NCBI RefSeq assembly: GCF_000226115.1
Contig: NC_016458.1
Span: forward strand, 9,405,501 to 9,469,500
DNA: 64,000 nt
Source: Thermothielavioides terrestris NRRL 8126
Lineage: Eukaryota; Ascomycota; Sordariomycetes; Sordariales; Chaetomiaceae
Direction of reading: 5' to 3'
Translations under genes and position numbers: made by a program
The notes under the pieces: generated by a model
Database searches by the model: none
What the model saw: the letters and a program-made list of their open reading frames with translations, nothing else
What the model was told of the DNA's origin: nothing
Shown here: positions 10,946 to 20,224 of the stretch, piece after piece
How positions within the stretch are numbered: position 1 is the stretch's first letter
How the letters are laid out: every line of letters begins with the position of its first letter

Positions 10946-12064
10946 ATGGCTTCCAACGCGCCCTCGCATGACAGCGCCGCGCCGCGCAGCGCGACCAGCG
11001 GCGACCGCCCAAAGAAGCGGCGCCTTAGAGAAGTGTTCGAGCAACGCCTTCGTGAGACAGATGATCTCGCGACCTGCCACCAAGAGTCGCAGGCAGACCC
11101 AAGTCAGCTGACGCTCGACCTGCAAGGAAAAAGGCTGGTGTCCATCCCAGAAACGAGGGTGGCATACCAATACCGCCACAACGATATCAGCTTCCTGGAG
11201 ACGCCGGACCAGGAGATAAACTGGTACGCGCATGACCCGCAGCGGCCGCCGAAGATGGCTGCGTATTGCCTGAAGGGCGATGCGGACGATAAGTCCATCA
11301 ATGCTCTGGCCCGCACGATCGCGCATTTGTGCAAGAAGCACAACGCTCCAATTTGGAACGCCAAATTGGAGCTTGAACCGCCTGCTGTCCGCAATCGCCA
11401 TGTTGCGCAGATCGACAAGATGAACCGAGATGCGCAGATCGCCAAGGAGAACCGGCGTGTGGGCAGTCAAGCCCTGCTCGGCGCCGCCGGGGGCCAGAAC
11501 CTCGACAACGCCGGAGCGCCCGCAACCCCCGCAACCCCCGCAGAGGACCCCGTGACCTGCGCCCACTGTCGCAAGCCCGGTCACGAAGTTGCTCATTGTG
11601 CCATCCCGGATGAGCTCTACGGTTCGATTCGAGCGTGTCCCGAGTGCAACACAAAGGACCACACCTTGGACGACTGCCCCGTTCTCGCCGGGGGAAAGCT
11701 GAAGGACCCGGTCTTCCTGACAAAGCTGTTGACGCTCGTACTGACGCAACGGGGGAACAAGCCGCAGTTCGACACCAAAAAGTGGGCTTTTTACGACGTG
11801 CTGGACATCGCGGTCGGTCTGGGCGTCGTACATGACACCAGCCAAGTCTTCACGTGGCCGTGGAGCAACGCTTTCGCAAGGGCGATGAATGCCGTCAAGG
11901 CGGACGGCGCCCTGCTTGGAGCTCAGAAGCACCCCAGGATGTTTAATACTGGGGCCGACAAGCTGAGCGATCTGCCGGTGGACCCGCTGTTCGCTGGCAA
12001 GACGGTGGCGCAGGTCCTCGAGATGAGGGCCGCCGGCACGCTGGACTCCGACCGGGTTAGTTAG
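10946..12064 (+). CDS. Double zinc-knuckle protein, C-terminus probably shortened
   Basis: Intronless, 372 aa from the ATG at 10946; an in-frame ATG at 10907 would add 13 residues. A basic patch KKRRLR (23-28) could be a nuclear signal. Two CCHC knuckles with exact C-x2-C-x4-H-x4-C spacing lie at 205-218 (CAHCRKPGHEVAHC) and 231-244 (CPECNTKDHTLDDC), the nucleic-acid-binding type found in retroviral-type Gag and in RNA-binding proteins. No protease or polymerase follows, so this is not an obvious retroelement. After the TAG at 12062 the same frame still reads like protein for several dozen codons, broken by two more stops (12146, 12191). The original protein was probably longer. Function unknown. 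Confidence 0.7.
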   Translation: MASNAPSHDSAAPRSATSGDRPKKRRLREVFEQRLRETDDLATCHQESQADPSQLTLDLQGKRLVSIPETRVAYQYRHNDISFLETPDQEINWYAHDPQRPPKMAAYCLKGDADDKSINALARTIAHLCKKHNAPIWNAKLELEPPAVRNRHVAQIDKMNRDAQIAKENRRVGSQALLGAAGGQNLDNAGAPATPATPAEDPVTCAHCRKPGHEVAHCAIPDELYGSIRACPECNTKDHTLDDCPVLAGGKLKDPVFLTKLLTLVLTQRGNKPQFDTKKWAFYDVLDIAVGLGVVHDTSQVFTWPWSNAFARAMNAVKADGALLGAQKHPRMFNTGADKLSDLPVDPLFAGKTVAQVLEMRAAGTLDSDRVS

Positions 12065-12754
12065 CGGCTTCAGCTGACGAAGCCCGAAGTACGCGCCGAG
12101 GTGCGAGAGTCACTCAAGCACGTCAAGCCAAAGGGGGAGGAGGTCTAGGGGGATGTGGACATGGCCGCGGCGCTCAAGGACGATAGGAAATGACTCTTCA
12201 AGCAGGGCGAGCTTACCCATGGTTGGACGACCGATGATGACCAGGCCGTTGGCTGGCACCCGTCCACACTGGGAGTGTTGCGACCGCCATCTAGCGGTCG
12301 GGCTTGCAATCCGTTAGTGGCATGAACGCTCGGTCCTTGAGGCCAGTATTCGAGTGATCAGTTTGAGAGGAAATAAGAACTAGCTATGTTGCAATGTGTC
12401 CCACCGCCCGTAACTCCTGTGATGTATTCCGTACTTGTCTTCCAGTTTCCAACGTTTCTTGAGACAGGATTTGCCCACTCTTGCGCGCCGTGGCGGACAG
12501 ACCGCGCGAAATCCCCTTCCTTTGCGCCTGGCGAGAACTTTTTGCTTCAGGGCCGTGGCGTTTGGCCTGTTGGCAAAACTTTCGGCGGTCCTGCCAGTCG
12601 GCCGCTGATGCGCGCGGCCCGAAAAAGAATATCGCTCCCGTTCAATAGAAGAAAACCGCATCCGTTAAATCGTTCAATATCTTCTTCCACAACACCAAAC
12701 AAGCGAAGTCAAGTTCTGCAGGAAAAACCATCCCTCAGCACAGCGACGGCCACA
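12065..12754. other. Decayed C-terminal extension, then promoter stretch
   Basis: The first 130-250 bp keep a coding-like reading in the frame of the upstream zinc-knuckle gene, interrupted by TAG at 12146 and TGA at 12191. The remainder is upstream DNA of the next gene. Its frame is open from 12386, but the translation before 12755 looks like non-coding sequence. Confidence 0.5.
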
Positions 12755-14857
12755 ATGTCGACAATAACAGATGCCCCTGGACTTCCAGCCGACATGCTCG
12801 AGCAATGGAGGCACGAGCTACGCCGTGTCGAGCTTCCGATCAACGGCGTCTCGTTTACGCACGTCTACTGCCGATACGCCGCGCTCTGGGCGGCGAAGTT
12901 CATCCTTGCCGAACTGGCTGCGGCCAGCGAGTCCGCAGCCGGACGGTCCCTCGTCTACGTGGTGCCGCACGCGGCCGCCGTGAAGATCGCCACCGACTTC
13001 CTGCAGGAAGACGGGTTCGCCGTCAGAGAGTCGCTGCGCGTCATGAGCTACAGCGACCTGAACATTAGTCTGAGCAACAATGCGCTCCCGCGGTTCATGG
13101 CCGCAGCCATCGTTCTTTTCGATACCGACTTTGGCAGCCTCCCACCGCAGCTCACCGTCAGCTGCGCCCGGCTGGTCGCCGCGTGGGCAGCGCTGAGTGA
13201 TCAAGACAAACCACTCAGCTGCGCCATGCTCGCTCTCGCGCCGTTTCCATATGTCTGGAGGGAAGTCTCGCCGATCTGGGACCCGTTGCAAATCGACTTT
13301 CAATTCGGAAAGGATATTGTATACCTGCAGCTGGGACCGCCTCCCCGGATCGCACTGCTGTCCAACGACTGCACAGGTGGGAGTCCGACCGACACGATCG
13401 CGCAAGCGATCCGCTCCGTCGCCGTCGAGGAAGGGTCCACGACCGTCATTTGTCTCGTCCCTCCCACGCAGGGCCAGGCGATTCGTACCCTGCTGGCCAA
13501 AGAGGACAGCGTTTCACCCTTTGTCCTCACCCCGGAAAACGTCGCGGAGCAGTGGCCGGTAGTCAAGACCGCCCAGGAGAAGAACGCCGGCGTTGTTGCG
13601 TTGCTCGTTGACCCTGCATTGCGCTTCCTCCCGGTCATCGCAGGCAGCTGTCACTACATGGTGCCGTCCTCCCGCGCGTGCGTTGCCCTGGATGCCGACA
13701 TATATCAAGCGGTCGATGATGAGCGTCCTTGGCGGGCTCGCGACATTGGCCTCGCGGCCAGTCTCGGCCAAGGCGCGTGGGCGGCAAGCTCCACGGTCGT
13801 CGTCCTGCGAACCAGCGGCCATCCCTCCGAAGCACCGCCTCATTCGACCGGCGACCGGCCACCCACCCCGCTCTGGATTGCTTGGACCAGCGGCTTTCAG
13901 GAGACCCTGTTCTGCCTGATTGACCTGGTCGGTCGATCGGGTTGGACTCTGTTCAGATTGTCCGTCGGCCTGCCGAACGACCAGGCTTTCATCAAAGAGA
14001 CGCTTCGTCGGCTGCTCATGATGAAGCTTGTGACCAGCCCGTCGAACTCTGCGTCCGGCCTGGTCAAGTACCAAAAACTGACCTTGGCGCACTCCAAAGC
14101 CAGGCAGGCAGCGTCGTTCCTGACGTCCGGCCTCGCCGAGACCCTCCCAGAAGCGCTGCTGCTAGCGGAGGTGGCCGAGGCCCCGTCCGCCGCGGTAAAG
14201 CTCACACTCGCCGCGGTCTCGAGCACTGTCCGCGTTGGAATCAGCAACGTTGTCAAGCGCGGCCCCAATACGGCCCAGCGGCTGACACTGGAGCAGTGCC
14301 AGTCCGCGTGCACTGGCATCGGCGCCCAATTGGGCCTCCGGGGCCGCCTGTGGATCGCCCTCGACCTCCTGGCAGCTGATGCGCACGGCTCTGACCAGCT
14401 GCTTGAGGTCGCGCAACCGCACCGCGAGGAGTTCCACCGCCGCTTCCGCTCCATTCTCGATCAGACAGCGCCGACGATCGCATCCTCGCCGCTACCCAAG
14501 CGCCTGACCGACAAGGAAATCATCGCGGTGGAGACGGCCATCGTCCGTGCCTGGCTTCAGAACCTGTGCGTTACCGTCACCACGGATGCGGAGATTGGCG
14601 ATGCCTTCCAGCCGGTAATCTTCCGCCGGATCCTGTACTTCGCGTCCGGCGGTTGGGGCACGGGCTTGAAAGCGGCCCGTCGCCTCCACTTCGCGGTCCA
14701 CTTCGGCCTGACCAAGGTCGGTGGCGCTCACAGGACAGACACTCTTACGTTGGTGTCTAGCGAGGCTGTGGTGCGCATCTTGGACGAGTTGTTCCCGGAG
14801 GCTGTAGGTGTCAAGAGGCCCAACTACGGCATTCTCTTGCACACTAGCCACGCCTAA
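12755..14857 (+). CDS. Large unknown protein with degenerate helicase-like layout
   Basis: Intronless; I choose the ATG at 12755 (context CACAATG), giving 700 aa; the frame is open from 12386. I do not recognise it securely. The layout resembles a DEAH-type RNA helicase stripped of its motifs. An alpha/beta domain (about 1-190) has a beta-strand AAIVLFDTD where DEAH would be, and there is no GxGKT P-loop. A second alpha/beta domain (about 195-370) follows. Next comes a helical region (about 400-530) with TLRRLLMMKLV and an SFLTSGLAETLPEALLLAEV segment, like the winged-helix/HA2 part that follows helicase cores. If correct, it could not hydrolyse ATP in the normal way. Neighbouring genes are likewise intronless and unfamiliar. 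Confidence 0.6.
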   Translation: MSTITDAPGLPADMLEQWRHELRRVELPINGVSFTHVYCRYAALWAAKFILAELAAASESAAGRSLVYVVPHAAAVKIATDFLQEDGFAVRESLRVMSYSDLNISLSNNALPRFMAAAIVLFDTDFGSLPPQLTVSCARLVAAWAALSDQDKPLSCAMLALAPFPYVWREVSPIWDPLQIDFQFGKDIVYLQLGPPPRIALLSNDCTGGSPTDTIAQAIRSVAVEEGSTTVICLVPPTQGQAIRTLLAKEDSVSPFVLTPENVAEQWPVVKTAQEKNAGVVALLVDPALRFLPVIAGSCHYMVPSSRACVALDADIYQAVDDERPWRARDIGLAASLGQGAWAASSTVVVLRTSGHPSEAPPHSTGDRPPTPLWIAWTSGFQETLFCLIDLVGRSGWTLFRLSVGLPNDQAFIKETLRRLLMMKLVTSPSNSASGLVKYQKLTLAHSKARQAASFLTSGLAETLPEALLLAEVAEAPSAAVKLTLAAVSSTVRVGISNVVKRGPNTAQRLTLEQCQSACTGIGAQLGLRGRLWIALDLLAADAHGSDQLLEVAQPHREEFHRRFRSILDQTAPTIASSPLPKRLTDKEIIAVETAIVRAWLQNLCVTVTTDAEIGDAFQPVIFRRILYFASGGWGTGLKAARRLHFAVHFGLTKVGGAHRTDTLTLVSSEAVVRILDELFPEAVGVKRPNYGILLHTSHA

Positions 14858-15726
14858 CTGTGGCTCTGATCGGAGGTAGCTTACCAGATATGATAATTAC
14901 GTGACTGCCTCACTCTCTGACCCGTTCTGCACTCTGTGTTCTACGCCCATGTGCTTTACGCCCACGTGTTTACGCCAACCGGCGAGCGATCTGCCGACGG
15001 AGACGGAGTTGTGAATCCTGTGCTTGGCGTCTCGGCCTCTCGGGTAGCCCGGGGTCGGGAGGACCGACGGGTACGGGGCGTTGCCGGACCTTGGCCCCCA
15101 CGGCAACCTAACTGGTAACCTGGCGGAAGAGATTTCGCCCGACGTCCGTCGCCTGGCATTGCCCGTAACGGCCTGCCGGAAGGTGCAGTAAACCGTGGGT
15201 ACCAGGTATGTTTGGGCACTCGCACTGAGCTTTAGGAGCTGGAAACCTAACCATCCCCCAAACCACCAACCAAAACACCACAACAACTTTCTCTGTCTCT
15301 GCCCATTTGCGTCAGGCTCGGCGGTCGGCGCCATTATTGGTCCGGTGCCGCGAGCTGTCCACGGTGTCTCTCCGCCCCAACCCCTGAGCCCCTGTCCATG
15401 CATAATGCCTCGTCTTCCCGCAGAAGCCCCGTCTTCGTCAACCCGGTAGCGGCGGCGCGGCAAGATGGTGACTGCTGGACTCGGAATACGGCGCAGCACG
15501 TTCGGAGTCGGGTGGATTAGAGCGGGGCCGAATGTCGGTTGGTTCCTCGGGGCCGGTTCCGTTCACGGCCGGGCTACTTATTTGTGCTGCTCGTCGTGGT
15601 CCCTGGCGCTCCCACCATGCTTCTGCACTGCCGTTTCTCGTTTATTAGCCAGCTCTCAGCATTCGCGTGGTTCTCGGAGCGACTTGCCCTCGGCCGTCGA
15701 GTTGTAACTATCGAGATTGAAGAAAC
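14858..15726. other. Intergenic stretch
   Basis: About 870 bp without a supported gene. At about 14936-14980 a short imperfect repeat of a TTTACGCCCACGTG-like unit occurs two to three times. The rest is upstream DNA of the SDR gene. Confidence 0.45.
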
Positions 15727-16866
15727 ATGCCAGGCGTCTTCCAGCAGATTTCGCAGGCGTATCCTCCAAAGCCAAATTTTACTGAGGCGAACATCCCTCA
15801 GCTACACGGAAAGGTGAGCCACATAGGTTGTACACGGCCTGGCCATCAAGGCATTGGCGACGGATAGTTGCTCAGGAGTTAACTCGCTGGACTCAAACAC
15901 ACAAGGTCTACGTCGTCACTGGCGCCAACACGGGTCTCGGCAAGGAAGTCGCCCGGATCCTCTATACCAAGAATGCTACGGTGTATGTGGCAGCCCGGTC
16001 CCGGGAAAAAGCTGCCCAAGCAATCGACGACATCAAAAAAGCAGCACCGAACTCCGCTGGGGAGCTGGTCTTCGTGCAGCTGGACCTCGCCGATCTAAGG
16101 ACCATAAAGATTTCGGCCCAGCAGATCCTTAGCCGCACAAGCAAGATCCACGTACTCTTCAACAACGCCGGCATCATGCTTCCGGGCGAGGGAGAAAAGA
16201 CCGCCCAAGGCTACGACCTGCAGCTCGGCGTGAACAACATCGGTACGCACCTCTTCACCAAGCTTCTGACTCCGGCACTCGTCCAGACGGCTCGGGAGGA
16301 GCCCCTGGGTACCGTGCGGGTCGTCTGTGTGTCCTCATCAGCAGCCGAAACCCCCTTTGTGCCAAAGGGCGGCGTGCCAATGGACAATCTCGACTATCAC
16401 AAGAAAACAAGCAATTTCGCGCGATACGGTATCAGCAAGGCCGGGAATTACCTGCAGGGCGCCGAGTTCGCGAGGAGATATAGGGATGACGGCATTGTGA
16501 GCATCCCGCTCAACCCCGGCAACCTCGACTCGGACCTATGGCGTACCCAGGGCGCCATCATGAGCACGTTGCTCAAGTCGTTCGTGCTACATCCGGTCAT
16601 CTATGGCGCATACACGCAACTGTTCGCCGGGCTTTCGCCCGAAGTGACAATGGCGCGGACAGGAGACTGGGGTGAGTCAGGGGTTACACAGGCAAGGAAG
16701 TGGCAGCTATGGATTCTGACCGACTTCTCTAGTTGTTCCATGGGGCCGCTTCATGAGTGTCCGTAAGGATCTGAAGGCCGCGGCCAAGGTTAAGGGAGAG
16801 GGTGGCACCGGCGTTGCGAAGGAGTTTTGGGATTGGATGGACGAGCAAGTTCGTCGGTACGAGTAA
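15727..16866 (+). CDS. Short-chain dehydrogenase/reductase (SDR)
   Basis: Three exons: 15727-15813, 15906-16671 and 16733-16866, with GT-AG introns; spliced length 328 aa. It is a Rossmann-fold NAD(P)-dependent oxidoreductase. TGANTGLG (34-41) is the dinucleotide loop, NNAG (115-118) stabilises the sheet, the catalytic Ser is in VSSS (about 172-174), and YGISK gives Tyr203 and Lys207. The long tail after the active site and the NPGNLDSDLWR segment resemble fungal WW-domain-oxidoreductase or retinol-dehydrogenase-like SDRs. No signal peptide or anchor is seen, so it is probably cytosolic. It is the only conventional enzyme among a run of unknown intronless genes. Substrate unknown. Confidence 0.9.
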
Positions 16867-17808
16867 GGACGACTCTGGTAAAAGGTCAAGGATTGATTTC
16901 TCCTCTATACCATTCTCCTTTTCGCCCCTCCATTTCCTTCTCCTCTCCTCTCCACTCTGCTCCGGCTCGTCTGTCGGATGCCTCCTTCTCCAGCACTGCC
17001 TGTATCCCACCCTCGCGAAGCCGGTGCTGCGACAGGCATGAAGCACCATACCGGCAGGACTCCGGGATGGTGGACGGGAATCAGTGGTGCTAGCAGTGCA
17101 CATTTCGCAAGTTGCTAGGCGAGACTGCTCGGAGTTTGCCTCCTTCTCTTGTCATCAGTCTCCATCTCGGTCGTTTTGGGCTCAGTCGGCCGGTATGCGG
17201 TTCAGGTGCGGGGTGTCGTAGTTCTCTCGCCTCCCTGCTTTTCCTCCTTCCCCACCGTATCCTCGGTCCCAGTCTTTTCTTTCCCTGAATAGTGCCGGTC
17301 CTTGACGAGGCAGCTTGGGGGATTACGCCCAGCACAAAGCAACAACAGCGTGCGCAGCTCATCCCTCAACTCGCGGAAGGGGCTCCTGAAAACAGCAATT
17401 GTTAGCACATTGAGCCTTTTAATACAGAACGAAGAAACGAGTCAACAACCGAGATTACACAGCTTGGTGCTTGCTTGGGCGGCCAGCTGACACGGTGCTG
17501 TGTGCTGGGGTTGCCAGGTGCTAAAATTGTTCGTTCACGGGTGTTTCCATCTCTTGTACCTACCTATGTTTGCCGAGTTACCAGCACCGATTTCTGCCAA
17601 CCTACTCAGCTGGGAAGCTTCCTCCTCCGTCAAAATCGCAAAAGCAAAACATGTAAGGTTCTTTGCCTCAATTTCTGTCATACCTGAGCAGCTCTGACCA
17701 TCTGGCCATCTTAGTCCGGCCATATCGATCGGTGTCGCGTAGCGAACATCATCGAACAAAGAAATTTTCGAGGTTTTCAACCTTGGCAAGACTAAGAAAT
17801 AAACCAGG
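16867..17808. other. Intergenic stretch
   Basis: About 940 bp, CT-rich near 16900-16970 (3' side of the SDR gene) and otherwise featureless. The last 200 bp are the presumed promoter of the acidic repeat protein. Confidence 0.45.
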
Positions 17809-19794
17809 ATGCCGAAAACGCGAACAAGGCGGGAGCTGCCCAGTCGGACGAGCTTGAGCGAGCAGGCGAGCCCCCCCGACGAGGGAGGCGAGGAGAGCGA
17901 TGGCTATCAAGCCAGCCATCACACCGAAGAGAGCGATGGCTACGAAGCTAGTCATCACAGCGAAGAGAGCGATGGTTACGAAGGTAGCCATCACAGCGAG
18001 GACGGCCACAGCGAAGAGAGCGATGGCCGTGAAGATGGCCGTCACGAGGAAGACGGCAATCGCAGCGAAAACCGCGATAGCAGCCACGCCAGTGACGGCG
18101 CCGAGAGTGAGGACTCCGACAATGGCGACGACGAGTCGTCCAAAGGTCGCGGTCGTCGCGCCGCGGTCAAGTCGCGCAAGAGAAGGCGTCGTCGCACCTC
18201 CACCAGTGAGGACGAGCGCCGTCCCGACGTGCCGCGCAGAATGAGCCGCAGCCTCGACATGTTCGTCCGCGAGGCGCCCAAGATGGTCAGCCAGGCACAG
18301 CGCTGGATGGCCAAAAATCGCCGGCCCATCGCCGGCCTGGACCAAGTCAAAGAGCTGCTCCCGAGGCTGCCACTCGGCGACATGTGGACGGCTAAGGACC
18401 GTGCCCACGTCGAGAGGCTCTGGGACGAGGATCCCATGCGCGAGCGGTTGCTTGACCTCGACCGCAACAAGGACATCCTCACGCTGTACAAGGCGTGCCT
18501 GCGCCTGCTGCGCTGTCTGCCCGAGGACATCATCAGCTGCCAGTTCGACCTCGAGTACGACACGGACCAGAACCGGACCTCGAAGACTAATGGTCGCCCG
18601 GGTCTCGTCTGGAGCGCGACGTTCTGCGACGCCCTGACGGCGCTGATCGTGCATCCGCTCTTCGAGGGCGAAGTCGCTGTGCTGGCGGCCGCCATCCAAT
18701 ACGCCGTCATCGTCGACACCGGCGACCCCGGCCCCTTCACCGTCGAGGTCCCGGACGACCATTTCCTGTCCCGTCTGCAGGCCCTGCAGCGGCAGCAGCC
18801 CGACAAGCCTGTCGTCGAGCTCAGGCGGGAGCTCCGCTCCGCCCGGCAGCCCAACGCCTTCGGCTTCAAAGTCCGCGGCACACGCTCGTCGCTAGATCGA
18901 CTCTTCGAAGCCCTCGAGCGCCTGGCGCCCCGCCGTGACGGCCGGCCAGAGGCCCGCAGGAAGGCCCCGCAACCCTTCCTGGTAGACCGGCGCCACCTCG
19001 CCATGTTGCAGAAGGCGCTCGACTCCATGGCCCACTTGGGGTTCCCCGTCTTCATGCCTGGCAACGTTTACAACCGTGGCATCAACGGCAGGCGGGCCGT
19101 GAAGGACTACCCGCAGCGCGCGGACCTGCGTGCGCTCCGCAGCTACGCCATCCTGCGCGAGCGCGAGCGCGTCCGGTATAAGGCTCGCTTGCTGGGTTCC
19201 GCCGAGCCCCGCGATGACGCCAACACCGCCGCCGCCGTCGACAGCGACAGCAACACGAAGGACGGACTCCGCCGCTCCAAGCGGTTGCAAAAGCAGGTTT
19301 CCGGCGAGCTCTTCAGCGCTGACACTTGCGCTCGTTTGGCCTCGGTTGACGACGACCGTGGAGGCATCGCCGCGTCCCCAATCTCGGTTTCGGAGCCCCC
19401 CAGCGACGCGGAGATGCCGGACGTTCAAGTGCCTGCGATCGCTGGTACTCCGGCCGTCAGCGATCTGTCAGAAACTGAGCGTCCGTCCCAATCCCCGGAT
19501 CCGGTAGTGTCCGAGCTTGCTTCGCAACCCCCAGGGGACGAGGACATGCCGGACTTCCCAGACGTCGTCGACATGGATGCGGCCCCCCTTGTGGACGACA
19601 GTGTTTCTGGGACTCCCCGTGACGTTCCCGACGAAGAGAGAGAGGTGCCCTCCGAGGACAGGCTGGTTTCGGTCTTTCATAACCGCGATATTAGGGATCC
19701 AGAGGCGTTTACCACCGTCCCCATCGTCGGTATACTCCCATGGCCAGCGGGCAGTGCCAGGATCGGACGGGGCCCAATGCACATATGTCGCTAA
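17809..19794 (+). CDS. Acidic repeat protein of unknown function
   Basis: Intronless, 661 aa. Residues about 28-85 carry tandem 12-residue units of the form ESDGYxxSHHxE: three clear copies, then degenerate ones. A very acidic Ser/Asp/Glu segment and a basic cluster (KSRKRRRRR, about 121-129), a likely nuclear signal, follow. Residues about 140-470 form a well-behaved helical domain (LDMFVREAPKMVSQAQRW through DLRALRSYAILRERERVR) that I do not recognise. The C-terminal 190 residues are again acidic and low complexity (repeated SDAEMPDVQ/DEDMPDFPD motifs). Nuclear localisation and a scaffold or chromatin role are guesses from composition. It belongs to the run of unfamiliar intronless genes between 10.9 and 21.3 kb. 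Confidence 0.65.
   Translation: MPKTRTRRELPSRTSLSEQASPPDEGGEESDGYQASHHTEESDGYEASHHSEESDGYEGSHHSEDGHSEESDGREDGRHEEDGNRSENRDSSHASDGAESEDSDNGDDESSKGRGRRAAVKSRKRRRRRTSTSEDERRPDVPRRMSRSLDMFVREAPKMVSQAQRWMAKNRRPIAGLDQVKELLPRLPLGDMWTAKDRAHVERLWDEDPMRERLLDLDRNKDILTLYKACLRLLRCLPEDIISCQFDLEYDTDQNRTSKTNGRPGLVWSATFCDALTALIVHPLFEGEVAVLAAAIQYAVIVDTGDPGPFTVEVPDDHFLSRLQALQRQQPDKPVVELRRELRSARQPNAFGFKVRGTRSSLDRLFEALERLAPRRDGRPEARRKAPQPFLVDRRHLAMLQKALDSMAHLGFPVFMPGNVYNRGINGRRAVKDYPQRADLRALRSYAILRERERVRYKARLLGSAEPRDDANTAAAVDSDSNTKDGLRRSKRLQKQVSGELFSADTCARLASVDDDRGGIAASPISVSEPPSDAEMPDVQVPAIAGTPAVSDLSETERPSQSPDPVVSELASQPPGDEDMPDFPDVVDMDAAPLVDDSVSGTPRDVPDEEREVPSEDRLVSVFHNRDIRDPEAFTTVPIVGILPWPAGSARIGRGPMHICR
17893..18047 (+). 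repeat. 36-bp coding minisatellite
   Basis: Three full and one to two partial 36-bp units beginning AGCGATGG(C/T)TA, each adding 12 residues (SDGYxxSHHxEE register) to the acidic repeat protein. Units differ mostly at third positions and at two variable residues, so the protein repeat is better kept than the DNA repeat. Confidence 0.85.
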
Positions 19795-20224
19795 GAAGTC
19801 ATTCGCGAGGGCTTCTCTGCTTCCCTTCAAAACCTAATGATTTATATACAATGAACTCTTCCCGGACTCAATCGTACTACTTTCCCTGTGGGCTTGTGAC
19901 ATGTCGCCGTCGTATACCCCTGCTCAATGCCACATATGTCTTGGTGAGTGAGAAGGCATTATTTGAACGCTCGCCCGGAGCCTGTAAGCTCCTTCTAACC
20001 GGTGTGTCATATTTACACGGCGACTTTTGGCACTGTTCACTGATTGTTTACAAATTCTGACTGCATTTTTCAGGTAAACCGAACGTTCTCTCTTTCATTG
20101 CAAAATTTTTACCACGACAGTCATCAATCGCTCCATGAGTTTTTGCCTACTTAACTCTCCTCCCATGTTACACAAATGTTCTGCTTCCACTAAGGTAATC
20201 ACCCGATGAGCAGCAGAGCAAACC
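19795..20224. other. Intergenic stretch
   Basis: About 430 bp, somewhat AT-richer than the flanking genes. I see no gene or structured repeat. Confidence 0.45.

Noticed and set aside
10946..12064. Zinc-knuckle protein as Gag of a retroelement
   Set aside because: No protease, polymerase or LTR nearby, normal GC content without RIP damage.
12386..12754. N-terminal extension of 123 residues on the helicase-like protein
   Set aside because: The translation looks like untranslated sequence, and the ATG at 12755 has a better context and starts the ordered protein.
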